Assembly (NCBI GenBank): GCA_021773435.1 | Contig: JAJFKC010000014.1 | Location: forward strand, 1 to 64,000 | Source of the DNA: Porticoccaceae bacterium | Lineage (GTDB): Bacteria > Pseudomonadota > Gammaproteobacteria > Pseudomonadales > Porticoccaceae | DNA: 64,000 nucleotides | Direction of reading: 5' to 3' | Part shown: positions 7,915-16,261 of the stretch, piece by piece | Layout of the letters: each line of letters starts with the position of its first letter | How positions within the stretch are numbered: the stretch's first letter is position 1 | The notes under the pieces: model-generated | Seen by the model: the letters and a program-made list of their open reading frames with translations, nothing else | Databases searched by the model: none | Told to the model about the DNA's origin: nothing | Made by a program: the position numbers and the translations under genes

Positions 7915-8799
7915 TTGAATACATCTGATATTGGCAAGCTTGGCCTGTGGAGCATGATCGATGCCTACAGTATAGAAGAGTGTATAAACCTCGCCCAGGA
8001 TACCGAAAAACTGGGTTACGGCGCCTTATGGTTGCCCGAAGCATTTGGCCGCGACCCCTTCGTCATGCTGACTATTATTGCCCGGGAAACCGATCAGCTT
8101 GGCCTCGCCACCGGCATTGCCAATATTTACGCCCGTGACCCCATTGCCATGGTGGCAGCACGCAACGCGCTAAACGACTTAAGCGGCGGCCGTCTGATGC
8201 TTGGCCTCGGGGTATCCCATATGGAAATGGTCACAGGCATGCGCAAACACGAATACGGCAAACCCGTGACAACCATGCGCAACTACCTCGTTGCCATGGG
8301 TGAGGCGATGTATTCCGCGCCACCACCGATACAGGAGGGGCCACTGATTCTAGCCGCATTGCGCAAAAACATGCTCGCCCTGGCTGGCGACAAAACTGAT
8401 GGCGCCCACCCCTACTTCGTCACCCCCGAACACACGGCCCAGGCCCGGGAAATTATCGGCCCAGATAGCTTCCTCGCCCCGGAGCAAAAAATTCTGCGTA
8501 TTAAGGATGCCAGTGAAGCACGGCCGGTGGCCCGCCAGTTTATGGCCCTGTATCTCGGCATGCAGAATTATCGCAATAATGTCCTGGCGATGGGCTTTAC
8601 CGCAGACGATATCGAAAACGGCGGCAGTGATCGACTGGTCGATGCCATCGTTGCCTGGGGGGATGACACCAGCATCCAGAAACGACTAGAAGCACACTGG
8701 ACTAATGGTGCCGATCACGTTTGCATGCAGCCACTTCGTCCCGATGGCCAGCCTGGATTCGATCCCGAGGCCGTTAAAGCCTTCGCCCCAAGTGGCTAA
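7915..8799 (+). CDS. LLM class F420-dependent oxidoreductase (TIGR03620 type)
   Basis: A 294-residue luciferase-like TIM-barrel protein. LGLWSMIDAYSIEECINLAQ, EKLGYGALWLPEAFGRDPF and GRLMLGLGVSHMEMVTGMR follow the short TIGR03620 subgroup. The start is TTG 7915, supported by a perfect AGGAGG at 7900-7905 nine bases upstream. Divergent from the MoeB-rhodanese gene. Members reduce or oxidise carbonyls or alkenes with F420 or FMN; no substrate can be inferred. The C-terminal DGAHPYFVTPEHTAQAR block binds the cofactor phosphate in relatives. Confidence 0.86.
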   Translation: MNTSDIGKLGLWSMIDAYSIEECINLAQDTEKLGYGALWLPEAFGRDPFVMLTIIARETDQLGLATGIANIYARDPIAMVAARNALNDLSGGRLMLGLGVSHMEMVTGMRKHEYGKPVTTMRNYLVAMGEAMYSAPPPIQEGPLILAALRKNMLALAGDKTDGAHPYFVTPEHTAQAREIIGPDSFLAPEQKILRIKDASEARPVARQFMALYLGMQNYRNNVLAMGFTADDIENGGSDRLVDAIVAWGDDTSIQKRLEAHWTNGADHVCMQPLRPDGQPGFDPEAVKAFAPSG

Positions 8800-8927
8800 A
8801 TTGGTGCGCTGTTCATCAACATGAAGAGCATGAACCGGACGGCATTCTCTGTTATGGTTTGGCGCTAAATTTTTTGCTCGCGTTTTTTTCTCGCCAATTG
8901 AACTCCCAACTATCTGAGACCCCAACT

Positions 8928-9575
8928 ATGAAATTTGCGGTTATTCCCGTCACCCCTTTCCAGCAAAACTGTTCAATGATCTGGTGCGAGGAAACTATGC
9001 TGGGCGCGGTGGTCGATCCTGGGGGGGATATGGACCGCATCGAGCAACTCATGACCCAGGAAGGCGTCGAACTCGAAAAAGTATTGGTCACCCACGGCCA
9101 TATGGATCACGCTGGTGCGGTAGCCGATATGGCTGAAAAATATAAGGTGCCTATCGAAGGTCCACAAAAAGAAGAAGCTTTCTGGATCGACAAGCTCCCC
9201 GAGCAAGGCAAGATGTTTGGTCTCAGCGGCACCTTTCGCAGCTTTGAACCCGACCGCTGGCTCGAAGAAGGCGATACCGTGACCGTTGGCAAAGAAGTAT
9301 TAGAAGTTTATCACTGCCCTGGACATACGCCCGGCCACATCGCCTTTTTTAATCGCAAAGCCAAACTGGCCATTGTCGGGGATTTACTGTTTCAGGGTTC
9401 TATTGGGCGCACAGATTTCCCCAAAGGCAATCACAACGACCTGATTAAATCGATCACCGAAAAACTCTGGCCTCTGGGTGATGATGTCGCATTTATCCCC
9501 GGCCACGGCCCGATGTCCACCTTCGGCCAGGAACGAAAAATGAATGCCTTTGTTTCAGATTATGCGCTGTCATAA
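8928..9575 (+). CDS. MBL-fold metallo-hydrolase, glyoxalase II-like (YcbL type)
   Basis: A 215-residue metallo-beta-lactamase-fold hydrolase. The metal motif THGHMDH gives H56, H58, D60, H61; further ligands are H in YHCPGHTPGH, D in IVGDLLFQG and H in PGHGP. Length and order fit the compact YcbL group, glyoxalase II-like thioesterases lacking the C-terminal helical domain. I use ATG 8928 (MKFAVIPVTPFQQNC), the conserved beginning, rather than an upstream ATG at 8859. It probably hydrolyses glutathione or other thioesters in the cytoplasm. Confidence 0.9.
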   Translation: MKFAVIPVTPFQQNCSMIWCEETMLGAVVDPGGDMDRIEQLMTQEGVELEKVLVTHGHMDHAGAVADMAEKYKVPIEGPQKEEAFWIDKLPEQGKMFGLSGTFRSFEPDRWLEEGDTVTVGKEVLEVYHCPGHTPGHIAFFNRKAKLAIVGDLLFQGSIGRTDFPKGNHNDLIKSITEKLWPLGDDVAFIPGHGPMSTFGQERKMNAFVSDYALS

Positions 9576-9584
9576 GGCCATTTT

Positions 9585-9620
9585 ACCAGGCACAACAAAT
9601 CTACCATGCACGACAAAATT
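9585..9620. repeat. 18-bp degenerate tandem repeat x2
   Basis: ACCAGGCACAACAAATCT (9585-9602) and ACCATGCACGACAAAATT (9603-9620) match at 14 of 18 positions. They start 9 bp after the MBL hydrolase stop. Further degenerate GCTC-led units of 11-13 bp follow at ~9629-9665. Confidence 0.65.
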
Positions 9621-9690
9621 TAATTACCGCTCTTTTAACGCTCAATATTTTAGCTCTTAATTAATCATTAATTTTTTTCAACAATTATTT

Positions 9691-9727
9691 ATTTAAACCT
9701 AATCATTTAAACCTAATCATTTAAAAC
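9691..9727. repeat. 14-bp tandem repeat x2.6 upstream of nudC
   Basis: ATTTAAACCTAATC is perfect at 9691-9704 and 9705-9718, with a partial third copy ATTTAAAAC to 9727. It ends just before the nudC Shine-Dalgarno. Confidence 0.9.
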
Positions 9728-9739
9728 AAGGAACACATT

Positions 9740-10660
9740 ATGTCTGAAGTCCATACCTTTGCTGGCGGCACCCTGGACCGCGCCGGACATCGCCGCACTG
9801 AAGCCGACTGGCTCGCTGCGCGATTAAAAGACCCCACCACCCGCATCGTACCTTTATGGAAGCAACAACCCCTGGTCACCCCTCGTCGCGATGGCATTGG
9901 CTGGTTGTCGCCAGATGATGTCGATGGCTATTTAATGAGCGGCGTGCCCACGGTATTCCTCGGCGAGAAAGATGACATCGCCCATTTTGCCATCGACGTC
10001 ACCTCCTTTGATGACGCAAATCGCAGCGAGCCGTTTACCAATGTCGGCAAATTTATGGATCTGCGGGCTATTGCCCTGCAACTGCCCATCGGCGATCCAT
10101 CAGTTCTTGGCACCGCTAAAGCCATCCTCGACTGGAATGCCCGACATCAGTTCTGTGCTGTCTGCGGCAATGCCACCGAGATGCGCGAATGTGGCTATAT
10201 GCGCAAATGCACTGATGGCGAATGTAACGCTGAGCATTTCCCCCGAACCGACCCCGTGGTCATTATGCTCCCCGTGCGTGGCGACGACTGTTTGATCGGT
10301 CGCCAGCCCATGTTCCCAGCCAACATGTATTCCGCTCTCGCTGGCTTTATCGAACCCGGTGAAAACATCGAAGAAGCCGTACGTCGGGAAGTAATGGAAG
10401 AAGCTGGTATCACTGTGAGCGACGTGCGCTACCACTCGACCCAGCCCTGGCCCTGGCCTTCCTCGCTGATGATCGGCTGCTTTGCCGATGCTCAAACCAG
10501 TGAAATAACCGTCGATGGCCTGGAACTGGAAGAAGCCCGTTGGGTATCACGCACGCTGTTAAACGACGTGCTCAATGGTGCCACCGACACCGGCGTCCTC
10601 TTGCCACCACCTATGGCTATCGGCTTTCAACTCATTCGGGCTTTTACAGAAATGAAATAG
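9740..10660 (+). CDS. nudC: NAD(+) diphosphatase / NAD-capped RNA hydrolase
   Basis: A 306-residue Nudix protein. A zinc ribbon (~130-160) has CAVC and later Cys pairs (MRKC, DGEC). The Nudix box is GFIEPGENIEEAVRREVMEEAG (given as the region ~195-216), with conserved REVMEE. The downstream SQPWPWPSSLMIG is the NudC-specific SQPWPFPxS signature. NudC cleaves NAD(H) to NMN(H) and AMP and removes NAD caps from RNA 5' ends. ATG 9740 follows AAGGAACACATT. The N-terminal domain is somewhat longer than in E. coli. Confidence 0.95.
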   Translation: MSEVHTFAGGTLDRAGHRRTEADWLAARLKDPTTRIVPLWKQQPLVTPRRDGIGWLSPDDVDGYLMSGVPTVFLGEKDDIAHFAIDVTSFDDANRSEPFTNVGKFMDLRAIALQLPIGDPSVLGTAKAILDWNARHQFCAVCGNATEMRECGYMRKCTDGECNAEHFPRTDPVVIMLPVRGDDCLIGRQPMFPANMYSALAGFIEPGENIEEAVRREVMEEAGITVSDVRYHSTQPWPWPSSLMIGCFADAQTSEITVDGLELEEARWVSRTLLNDVLNGATDTGVLLPPPMAIGFQLIRAFTEMK

Positions 10661-10716
10661 CACTGCCAGCGCATATATTGAGCTGCTTTCAAGCGCAACA
10701 TCTTAGGAGATTAGTT

Positions 10717-11532
10717 ATGGAATATCGCGAAACTCTTTATCACGTCGATGGCAAAGTCGCCGTTATCACCCTCAATCGCCCTGACCGACTTAACGCCTGG
10801 ACCCGCCGTATGGCGGAGGAAATTCAGGATGCCGCTATGACTGCGGCTGAGGATGACAACGTTCACGTGATTGTCCTTACTGGTGCCGGCCGAGGCTTTT
10901 CTGCCGGCGCCGATATGTCAGTGCTAAAAAACATGAGTGACGGTGGCGAGGCAGAAAAAAGAGAGCGACCCAAGCCAACACCACAAAATGTCCGTATTGA
11001 TTTTCGGCAGCTGTACTCTTACTTCCCCGCGATCCCTAAACCGATTATCGCCGCCATTAACGGCCCCTGCGCAGGCATCAGCCTGGTGCTTACTCTGTAT
11101 TGCGATATGCGCATTGCTGCAGCGGGGGCCAAATTTACCTCGGCCTTTGTTAAACGCGGCCTGATTACCGAATACGGTGGTGCATGGTTATTGCCTCGCA
11201 TAGCGGGCATGGCCAATGCGATGGACGTCTGGCTCACTGGACGGGTCTTCGACGGCAACGAGGCTAAAGAGCTGGGCGTGGTAAACCGCGTTTTGCCAGA
11301 CGAAGGCTTTTTAGAAGCCGCCATGGAAATCGCTCACGACATGGCTAACAACAATTCCCCTCGCTCCATGCGCGTGATCAAGAATCAAGTGTGGGAAAGT
11401 CTATTTCAGGATCTCGGTGCTGCCCTGCACCTCTCTGAAATAGAAATGAATGCCAGTATTAAGAGCGATGACTTCAAGGAAGGCGTCGCGCATTTTATGG
11501 AAAAACGTTCGCCTAATTTTAACGGGAAATAA
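10717..11532 (+). CDS. Enoyl-CoA hydratase/isomerase family protein
   Basis: A 271-residue crotonase-fold protein. The oxyanion-hole segments are GAGRGFSAGADMSVL and INGPCAGISLVLTLYCDMRIAA. Where hydratases carry catalytic Glu, RGLITEYGGAWLLPRIAG keeps an E in the second loop. It probably hydrates enoyl-CoA in beta-oxidation. ATG 10717 has AGGAG seven bases upstream; the longer frame back to 10540 overlaps nudC and lacks homologous sequence. It follows nudC by 56 bp on the same strand. Confidence 0.92.
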   Translation: MEYRETLYHVDGKVAVITLNRPDRLNAWTRRMAEEIQDAAMTAAEDDNVHVIVLTGAGRGFSAGADMSVLKNMSDGGEAEKRERPKPTPQNVRIDFRQLYSYFPAIPKPIIAAINGPCAGISLVLTLYCDMRIAAAGAKFTSAFVKRGLITEYGGAWLLPRIAGMANAMDVWLTGRVFDGNEAKELGVVNRVLPDEGFLEAAMEIAHDMANNNSPRSMRVIKNQVWESLFQDLGAALHLSEIEMNASIKSDDFKEGVAHFMEKRSPNFNGK

Positions 11533-11646
11533 TTTGACTAATTTCTAACTAGAATAGCTTTGTGCTTAATCATTGGGCGCTACCCGCGACCCGATGCTAA
11601 CGGCAAATTAACGAATAAGTAAGCAGAAAACAGTCAATTTCTCAGC

Positions 11647-11672
11647 CACGTTTCTCATGCACGTTTCTCAGG
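11647..11672. repeat. 13-bp tandem repeat x2 over a stop codon
   Basis: CACGTTTCTCATG (11647-11659) and CACGTTTCTCAGG (11660-11672). On the minus strand the unit GAGAAACGTG carries the last codons of the dehydrogenase, and its TGA stop lies at the unit junction. A third partial copy (TTTCTC) precedes it. Confidence 0.85.
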
Positions 11673-12821
11673 GAACAGCATACCGTAGATAGTCTGGTAA
11701 GCATCATCATTTGCCAAACCCATAATCATCCCGGCCCGAGCATCGCGAAAATAACGCTCAAATGGCAGTCGGGCCGCAAATGCTGTACCACCAAACATGG
11801 TCATTAACTCCTGAGTCACCAACACTGCGACTTCCGAACAACTAACTTTGGCTTGCAAATAAGGTAGTGGTGCGGCCACCTGACCGGCATCACCCGCAGC
11901 CGCAGCGACATGCAATAACGCCCGTGCAGCTTCTATTTTCGCGCTCAACTCGGCCATACGACGCTGGTTAATAGGGCTATCCAGACGTTTAGCACCACTG
12001 GGATGCACCTTCGATGCTTCTTCCATGGCCAACTCATAGGCACCCGACGCGACACCTAAATAAGCTGCACCATAAGTTAATGCCACGACGGGCATCATCA
12101 CTGCACCAAGGTATTTCAGAGCTTTGCCCTCCTCACCCAGACGGTTTTCCTCTGGCACGACGCCCTTGAAACGAATCGGCATACTGTTGTTGCCGCGCAT
12201 ACCCAGGCCATTCCAGTCCTCTAACGTCTCCCAATCGATTTTGTCAGCTTCAATAAATAATGCCGTCAGTTGATGGCCTTTAGCCTCGGCGCCGACACGG
12301 CAGAGCATAAAATAATGTGAAGCCTGGCCCGCGGATGTGACATAGGACTTGCGCACGTTATCGACAATGTAACCATCATCACCTTTTTCCACAGCCGACA
12401 AGATCATGCCCGGCACCCAGTCACCGCCGCCACCCGAGGTTTCGCCACCGGCAACCGTGCACAAAATTTCTCCTGTTGCGATTTTTTTAACAAGGCTCTC
12501 CGCCTGATATTCACTAGGCATCTTGCTGATCAATTCCGCTGCTTCGACGTGCATTTTGTAGCACATCGCGGTCGACGCACATTTTTTTGCGAGCTCCTCT
12601 ACGACCAGGCAAGTCGATAGCAAATCAGCATCCAGGCCACCATGCTCCTTTGATACACGCAAGCCCCATAGGCCACTTGCTTTCAGGCCATCTAACGATG
12701 CCCTGGGAAAGGTGCCAGTTTTGTCAGTTTCGGCAGCCCGTGGTGCCAGCTCGGTGGTCGCTAATTGAGCTGCCAGATCTTTTAATTTTTGTTGTGCTTC
12801 GTTTAGTAGAAAATAGGTCAT
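11655..12821 (-). CDS. Acyl-CoA dehydrogenase family protein
   Basis: A 388-residue ACAD-fold flavoprotein: N-terminal helical domain, central beta domain with VAGGETSGGGGDW, and C-terminal helices with MTMFGGTAFAARLPFERYFRDAR. ATG 12821 follows a strong AAGGAGGG. At the usual catalytic-Glu site (YEGTNE in MCAD) this protein reads IMGLANDD, so Glu is missing and it may act as a monooxygenase-like or specialised member. It is not closely related to the six-gene array at 24-31 kb. It converges on the enoyl-CoA hydratase. Confidence 0.88.
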   Translation of the reverse strand: MTYFLLNEAQQKLKDLAAQLATTELAPRAAETDKTGTFPRASLDGLKASGLWGLRVSKEHGGLDADLLSTCLVVEELAKKCASTAMCYKMHVEAAELISKMPSEYQAESLVKKIATGEILCTVAGGETSGGGGDWVPGMILSAVEKGDDGYIVDNVRKSYVTSAGQASHYFMLCRVGAEAKGHQLTALFIEADKIDWETLEDWNGLGMRGNNSMPIRFKGVVPEENRLGEEGKALKYLGAVMMPVVALTYGAAYLGVASGAYELAMEEASKVHPSGAKRLDSPINQRRMAELSAKIEAARALLHVAAAAGDAGQVAAPLPYLQAKVSCSEVAVLVTQELMTMFGGTAFAARLPFERYFRDARAGMIMGLANDDAYQTIYGMLFPEKRA

Positions 12822-12914
12822 GGTGTTCGCCCTCCTTTTAAGATCTATTTTTATTTTCGGGTTTTACTATTATTCGTGTGATGGTGTTGAGTGAAATTTC
12901 ACAGCGGCTTATTC

Positions 12915-12940
12915 TTACGGAGTTTGTTTACGGACTTTTT
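12915..12940. repeat. 13-bp tandem repeat x2 over a stop codon
   Basis: TTACGGAGTTTGT (12915-12927) and TTACGGACTTTTT (12928-12940) match at 11 of 13. Each unit carries TTA, and the TTA at 12928-12930 is the TAA stop of the DUF1329 gene on the minus strand. The repeat therefore duplicates the gene end. Confidence 0.8.
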
Positions 12941-14322
12941 GCAAAACTCATATAGCCCTTTTTTTCCTGCATCTCGATTCTATTCATCACATCAGGCGCA
13001 AGGGTCATCGATCTTTCTTCAGGATACCGGTCTTTTAACAATTCAGGCCGCAGATAAAATTGCTCGGGGTCATCGATTAACGCGTGGCTCTGCATCGGAT
13101 ATTTCAACCAGCGCCGACGCATAAAATCCGGCGTAAACATACTTAATTCTTCTCTTGACCATTCACGAACAATGATTGCGTCGTGCAAACTATAGCTCAA
13201 TATATCCTGCTTAAGATCGTAATAAACCGTTATATTATTGGAGTAGCCATGACCTTCTGCCAGGTTTTTATTGTCGCGTCGGGCCAATCGCACCTGTACG
13301 GTTTTTAGCTTGCCGTTTTCGTCGTATTGCTCAACGCGTAGCGGATAAAAATAAAACTGGTCGACCCAATAAATAAGTTTGGAAACTTTGTAGTTGGGCA
13401 ACCAGTCGCGATTGGGTTCGGCCACCACAACGAAACAATCAACACCGCCGTCGGGCCGATAAAAAGGATAACGCTCGCCCATCACTTTGATCTCTGCCGT
13501 GGCCAGATCATAGTAACTGCCATCAGGTCGTCCCAGGGTTATCTCTTTGCGAGTGTTTGGAAAACGAACAGTTTTATAGAGCGTATCAGCGCCCAGCAAA
13601 CGCCAGTTAAATTCCCAGGCTTCACGTCCGGTTATATCGTCAAAGGACTGCACCATGTCGGGAAATTGCGCTTCACGCCGAGGCGGTGGTTGTCGGCGCA
13701 CCCGGCGAAGCGACGGGCTATAAACGAAAAAATCTAATTTAGCCGGACTTTCAAGACTCGACCGTCGCATCAACCACATCTGCTGGAAACCATGGTTCTT
13801 GGGTGGATAGGTATCGAAATAAATTTGTCGTGAATGCAGCTCACCGGGTTTAGCATTGATCAAGCCCGGCGCGCCAGGCGCGATCAGCTGTTGAACCATG
13901 CCTACCGTGACACCCTGGGTTAAATACCCGGCCTTGGTCAGCACACCAAAGGCATCGGCCATAACATGTGACCAGCGCGGTACATGGCTAAAGTCCATCA
14001 CCCGATAACCCATTTCCTGGGCGGAAAATGGTGCTTTGAAAGGCCATTCTTCCTCAGGTAAAGACACAACGGCACCACTCGTCACTTTAGAACGAATGTG
14101 AACACGGCGTTGTTCACTGGCAGTTAATTGATCAAGTGTACGCCAGCTGCCCAGCTGACTATTTTCATCTCCCGAGCTTGCAGATAGTGTGGCCGAGAAT
14201 ACGGCAGACAAACACAGAGTCCCAAGCCCTATCGATAAACGAACCGCTCCTGCCAAAGATGTCGCTAGATCCGTAGTGAGTCTCCGCTTGAAACGACTCA
14301 CACCAATGCCTGAAATATTCAT
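12928..14322 (-). CDS. DUF1329 domain-containing exported protein
   Basis: A 464-residue protein with an N-terminal hydrophobic segment (~20-48) ending ASSGDEN, consistent with export. The body matches DUF1329, a LolA/LppX-like fold: repeated beta strands and phrases such as GRPDGSYYDLATAEIKVMG and KTVQVRLARRDN. DUF1329 proteins occur with DUF1302 outer-membrane proteins and RND/MMPL exporters or YCF48 proteins, and are thought to shuttle hydrophobic compounds through the periplasm. It starts 3 bp after the DUF1302 stop, so the two form an operon. No RND gene is next to them. Confidence 0.88.
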   Translation of the reverse strand: MNISGIGVSRFKRRLTTDLATSLAGAVRLSIGLGTLCLSAVFSATLSASSGDENSQLGSWRTLDQLTASEQRRVHIRSKVTSGAVVSLPEEEWPFKAPFSAQEMGYRVMDFSHVPRWSHVMADAFGVLTKAGYLTQGVTVGMVQQLIAPGAPGLINAKPGELHSRQIYFDTYPPKNHGFQQMWLMRRSSLESPAKLDFFVYSPSLRRVRRQPPPRREAQFPDMVQSFDDITGREAWEFNWRLLGADTLYKTVRFPNTRKEITLGRPDGSYYDLATAEIKVMGERYPFYRPDGGVDCFVVVAEPNRDWLPNYKVSKLIYWVDQFYFYPLRVEQYDENGKLKTVQVRLARRDNKNLAEGHGYSNNITVYYDLKQDILSYSLHDAIIVREWSREELSMFTPDFMRRRWLKYPMQSHALIDDPEQFYLRPELLKDRYPEERSMTLAPDVMNRIEMQEKKGYMSFAKSP

Positions 14323-14325
14323 CCG

Positions 14326-15966
14326 CTAAAACTCGTATTGCAATTCAAAGCCGAGATTATCCCACTTGTCATACTGACCAAATAAATCATCATCATTACC
14401 ATCGCTGTAGTTGGTATATATAACACTGCCTTTTATGTATTGACTGAATTCGTAACTTGCCCCGAGTTTGGTCTTGGTGCCCTGATAACCCTTATCCGGG
14501 CCACTTAGGTAGGGACTCACGGTAATGTTTAATTTCAACCTGTCGCGGGTAGCGCGCACGGGCCGCTCGACAAAAACAACCGGAATGAAGTTCCACCGAT
14601 CACCAATGGCACCACCAAACCCGCCGCTCAATCCTTTGCGCCAGTCTAAGGTGTAATAAAACGAAGGCTGAAAAATAGCCGTCACGTTGGCAGGCAGGGC
14701 CAACTCAAAGGCCAGGGCACCACGAACGGTGTCATGCTCACTGACGCCATTCCCAGATACTGATCCACTCAAACCAACAGGCATTTCAGTTCTAATCCGA
14801 CCCATTGCTCTAAAATCCGTGAAATGCGCATCTTTGGTATACAAAGCCTCAGCCCGAAATACAATAGGCAGCGCCCCTACCCCCGGCACATCGGACATGA
14901 CCCAGGCATAGTCTGAGGTGATACCAAAGTGGTGCAAACGCTCATGGCTCGGTTCAATAATCAGATGATCCCCAGTGCCATCGGTAAATCGGCCAGTGAT
15001 ATTCTGAACCGGGTCACGCTCAAAGGCATAGTAGTAAACGAGCCCCCAGGTGAGTGCACCACTGGCCACATCTATTCTTGCTGCCAACTGATGATCGCTA
15101 AAATTTCGCCAATTTGGGCGCTTGGTCTGCAGCAAACGATCGCCAGCGGGGTTGGTTCGACGATGCAATAATGAGTCATTGTTTGACGCCAAAGCATCAC
15201 CCGGCGGTAACAGCGGTGACGACCAGGGCGCACCATAACCAGGGTTTAAACTGGCCTCAAAGTCGGGTATCCACAGTATATTCAAGGACACATCTTCGAA
15301 ATAATAGGTGACATTTGCCATCCACATCGGCAGGCGGCGCTGCTCGTAATCGCTGGCCTCAAGTTGAACCGATTCCCTCAAATCCATGGAGTTAATCAGA
15401 TCAATAAATTGCCCATCCATTTTCCCCCAGGCAATTTGTTGCTTGCCCAGCACCATGTCCACCCGGGATGTCCGGTAGGAGAAATACAGCTCCCTGCCGA
15501 TACGCTCAAAATCATTGTATTGCCGAAACGTTTTGTTACTGCCGTCTGCATAGATGCCATCTGCGTCTTCAATATCATAAACACCGTCATAGAGCAGATG
15601 GTTGATACTGGTGATTTCCATACCGGGAGATAAACGGTAGTTCAATTCCACCTCAAAAATATTTTGCGCCTGCAAGGTGCGAAAATCCCGATCTCTAAAA
15701 CCGATATCGTTTTGTCCAGAAGTTAGGCTGTCCGCCCAGAGGAAATAAGAGCCGTTAATACTAAGGCCAGGGATCTGACGCTCAAGTGGTCGGGTCAGAT
15801 AACGACCGCCCGGATCAAAGGTCGCCAGGTTACGCTCAAAGCGGCCAAAGGCATCCGATGCGGCCTGGGACTTATCAGGCGCGCTTAAAATCAGAGCTAT
15901 CGTGATAGCTGAAACTACGTTTAAGAGGCACCTTCGCTTTCCGCGAAGTTTAATCTGATCATTCAT
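14326..15966 (-). CDS. DUF1302 family outer-membrane beta-barrel protein
   Basis: A 546-residue exported protein. The signal peptide is ~MNDQ..KRRCLLNVVSAITIALILSAPDKSQA (first ~35 residues). The body is rich in alternating aromatic/polar beta-strands (for example GREYFSYRTSRVDMVLGKQQIAWGK region, FAFERDP, LGASYEFSQYIKG) and the last residue is Phe, typical of barrels. ATG 15966 has TGGAAAA upstream. DUF1302 proteins accompany DUF1329 and are linked with uptake or export of hydrophobic or steroid-like compounds. Regulation may be through the 22-bp palindrome at 16125-16146. Confidence 0.88.
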   Translation of the reverse strand: MNDQIKLRGKRRCLLNVVSAITIALILSAPDKSQAASDAFGRFERNLATFDPGGRYLTRPLERQIPGLSINGSYFLWADSLTSGQNDIGFRDRDFRTLQAQNIFEVELNYRLSPGMEITSINHLLYDGVYDIEDADGIYADGSNKTFRQYNDFERIGRELYFSYRTSRVDMVLGKQQIAWGKMDGQFIDLINSMDLRESVQLEASDYEQRRLPMWMANVTYYFEDVSLNILWIPDFEASLNPGYGAPWSSPLLPPGDALASNNDSLLHRRTNPAGDRLLQTKRPNWRNFSDHQLAARIDVASGALTWGLVYYYAFERDPVQNITGRFTDGTGDHLIIEPSHERLHHFGITSDYAWVMSDVPGVGALPIVFRAEALYTKDAHFTDFRAMGRIRTEMPVGLSGSVSGNGVSEHDTVRGALAFELALPANVTAIFQPSFYYTLDWRKGLSGGFGGAIGDRWNFIPVVFVERPVRATRDRLKLNITVSPYLSGPDKGYQGTKTKLGASYEFSQYIKGSVIYTNYSDGNDDDLFGQYDKWDNLGFELQYEF

Positions 15967-15970
15967 AGAT

Positions 15971-16015
15971 ATTTTCCAGACATTTAATTTCCAGATATTG
16001 ATTTTCAAGATGATA
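15971..16015. repeat. 15-bp degenerate tandem repeat x3 in the 5' leader
   Basis: ATTTTCCAGACATTT, AATTTCCAGATATTG and ATTTTCAAGATGATA (15971, 15986, 16001) keep exact 15-bp spacing. The first copy supplies the ribosome-binding TGGAAAA of the DUF1302 gene on the minus strand. Confidence 0.75.
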
Positions 16016-16124
16016 ATTAAGGCTGTCACTTATTGGGCCAGCCTCAGTTTCGCAGGACATTGAACATGACTACGCGGGTAAGCAGCACTTAGTAAAATTC
16101 CGTGAGCACGACCTAAACATGATC

Positions 16125-16146
16125 TGAGGTCACCTAGGTGGCCTCA
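16125..16146. promoter_or_regulatory. 22-bp near-perfect palindrome, candidate operator
   Basis: TGAGGTCACCT (16125-16135) pairs with AGGTGGCCTCA (16136-16146) with no spacer and a single T/G mismatch, ten of eleven positions. It lies between tetR and the DUF1302 gene, ~160 bp before the DUF1302 start. The size and symmetry suit a TetR-family or similar dimeric repressor; binding is not shown. Confidence 0.6.
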
Positions 16147-16239
16147 AACTACTTACAAGGAACATCTAACCAATCAGGACAGGGGTAACTACTACAGTAG
16201 CGGAAAAAGCATACTACAAAAATGGTGCGGGTCGATAGT

Positions 16240-16257
16240 CGCGCCGCCTAAGGCGCG
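16240..16257 (-). terminator. Short GC hairpin after tetR
   Basis: CGCGCC (16240-16245) pairs with GGCGCG (16252-16257) around a 6-nt loop, just after the tetR stop on the minus strand. There is no clear U-tract, so a terminator role is only likely. Confidence 0.4.
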
Positions 16258-16261
16258 CTAT

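Noticed and set aside
10540-10716. N-terminal extension of the enoyl-CoA hydratase
   Set aside because: It overlaps nudC in another frame, lacks crotonase features, and ATG 10717 has a strong AGGAG.
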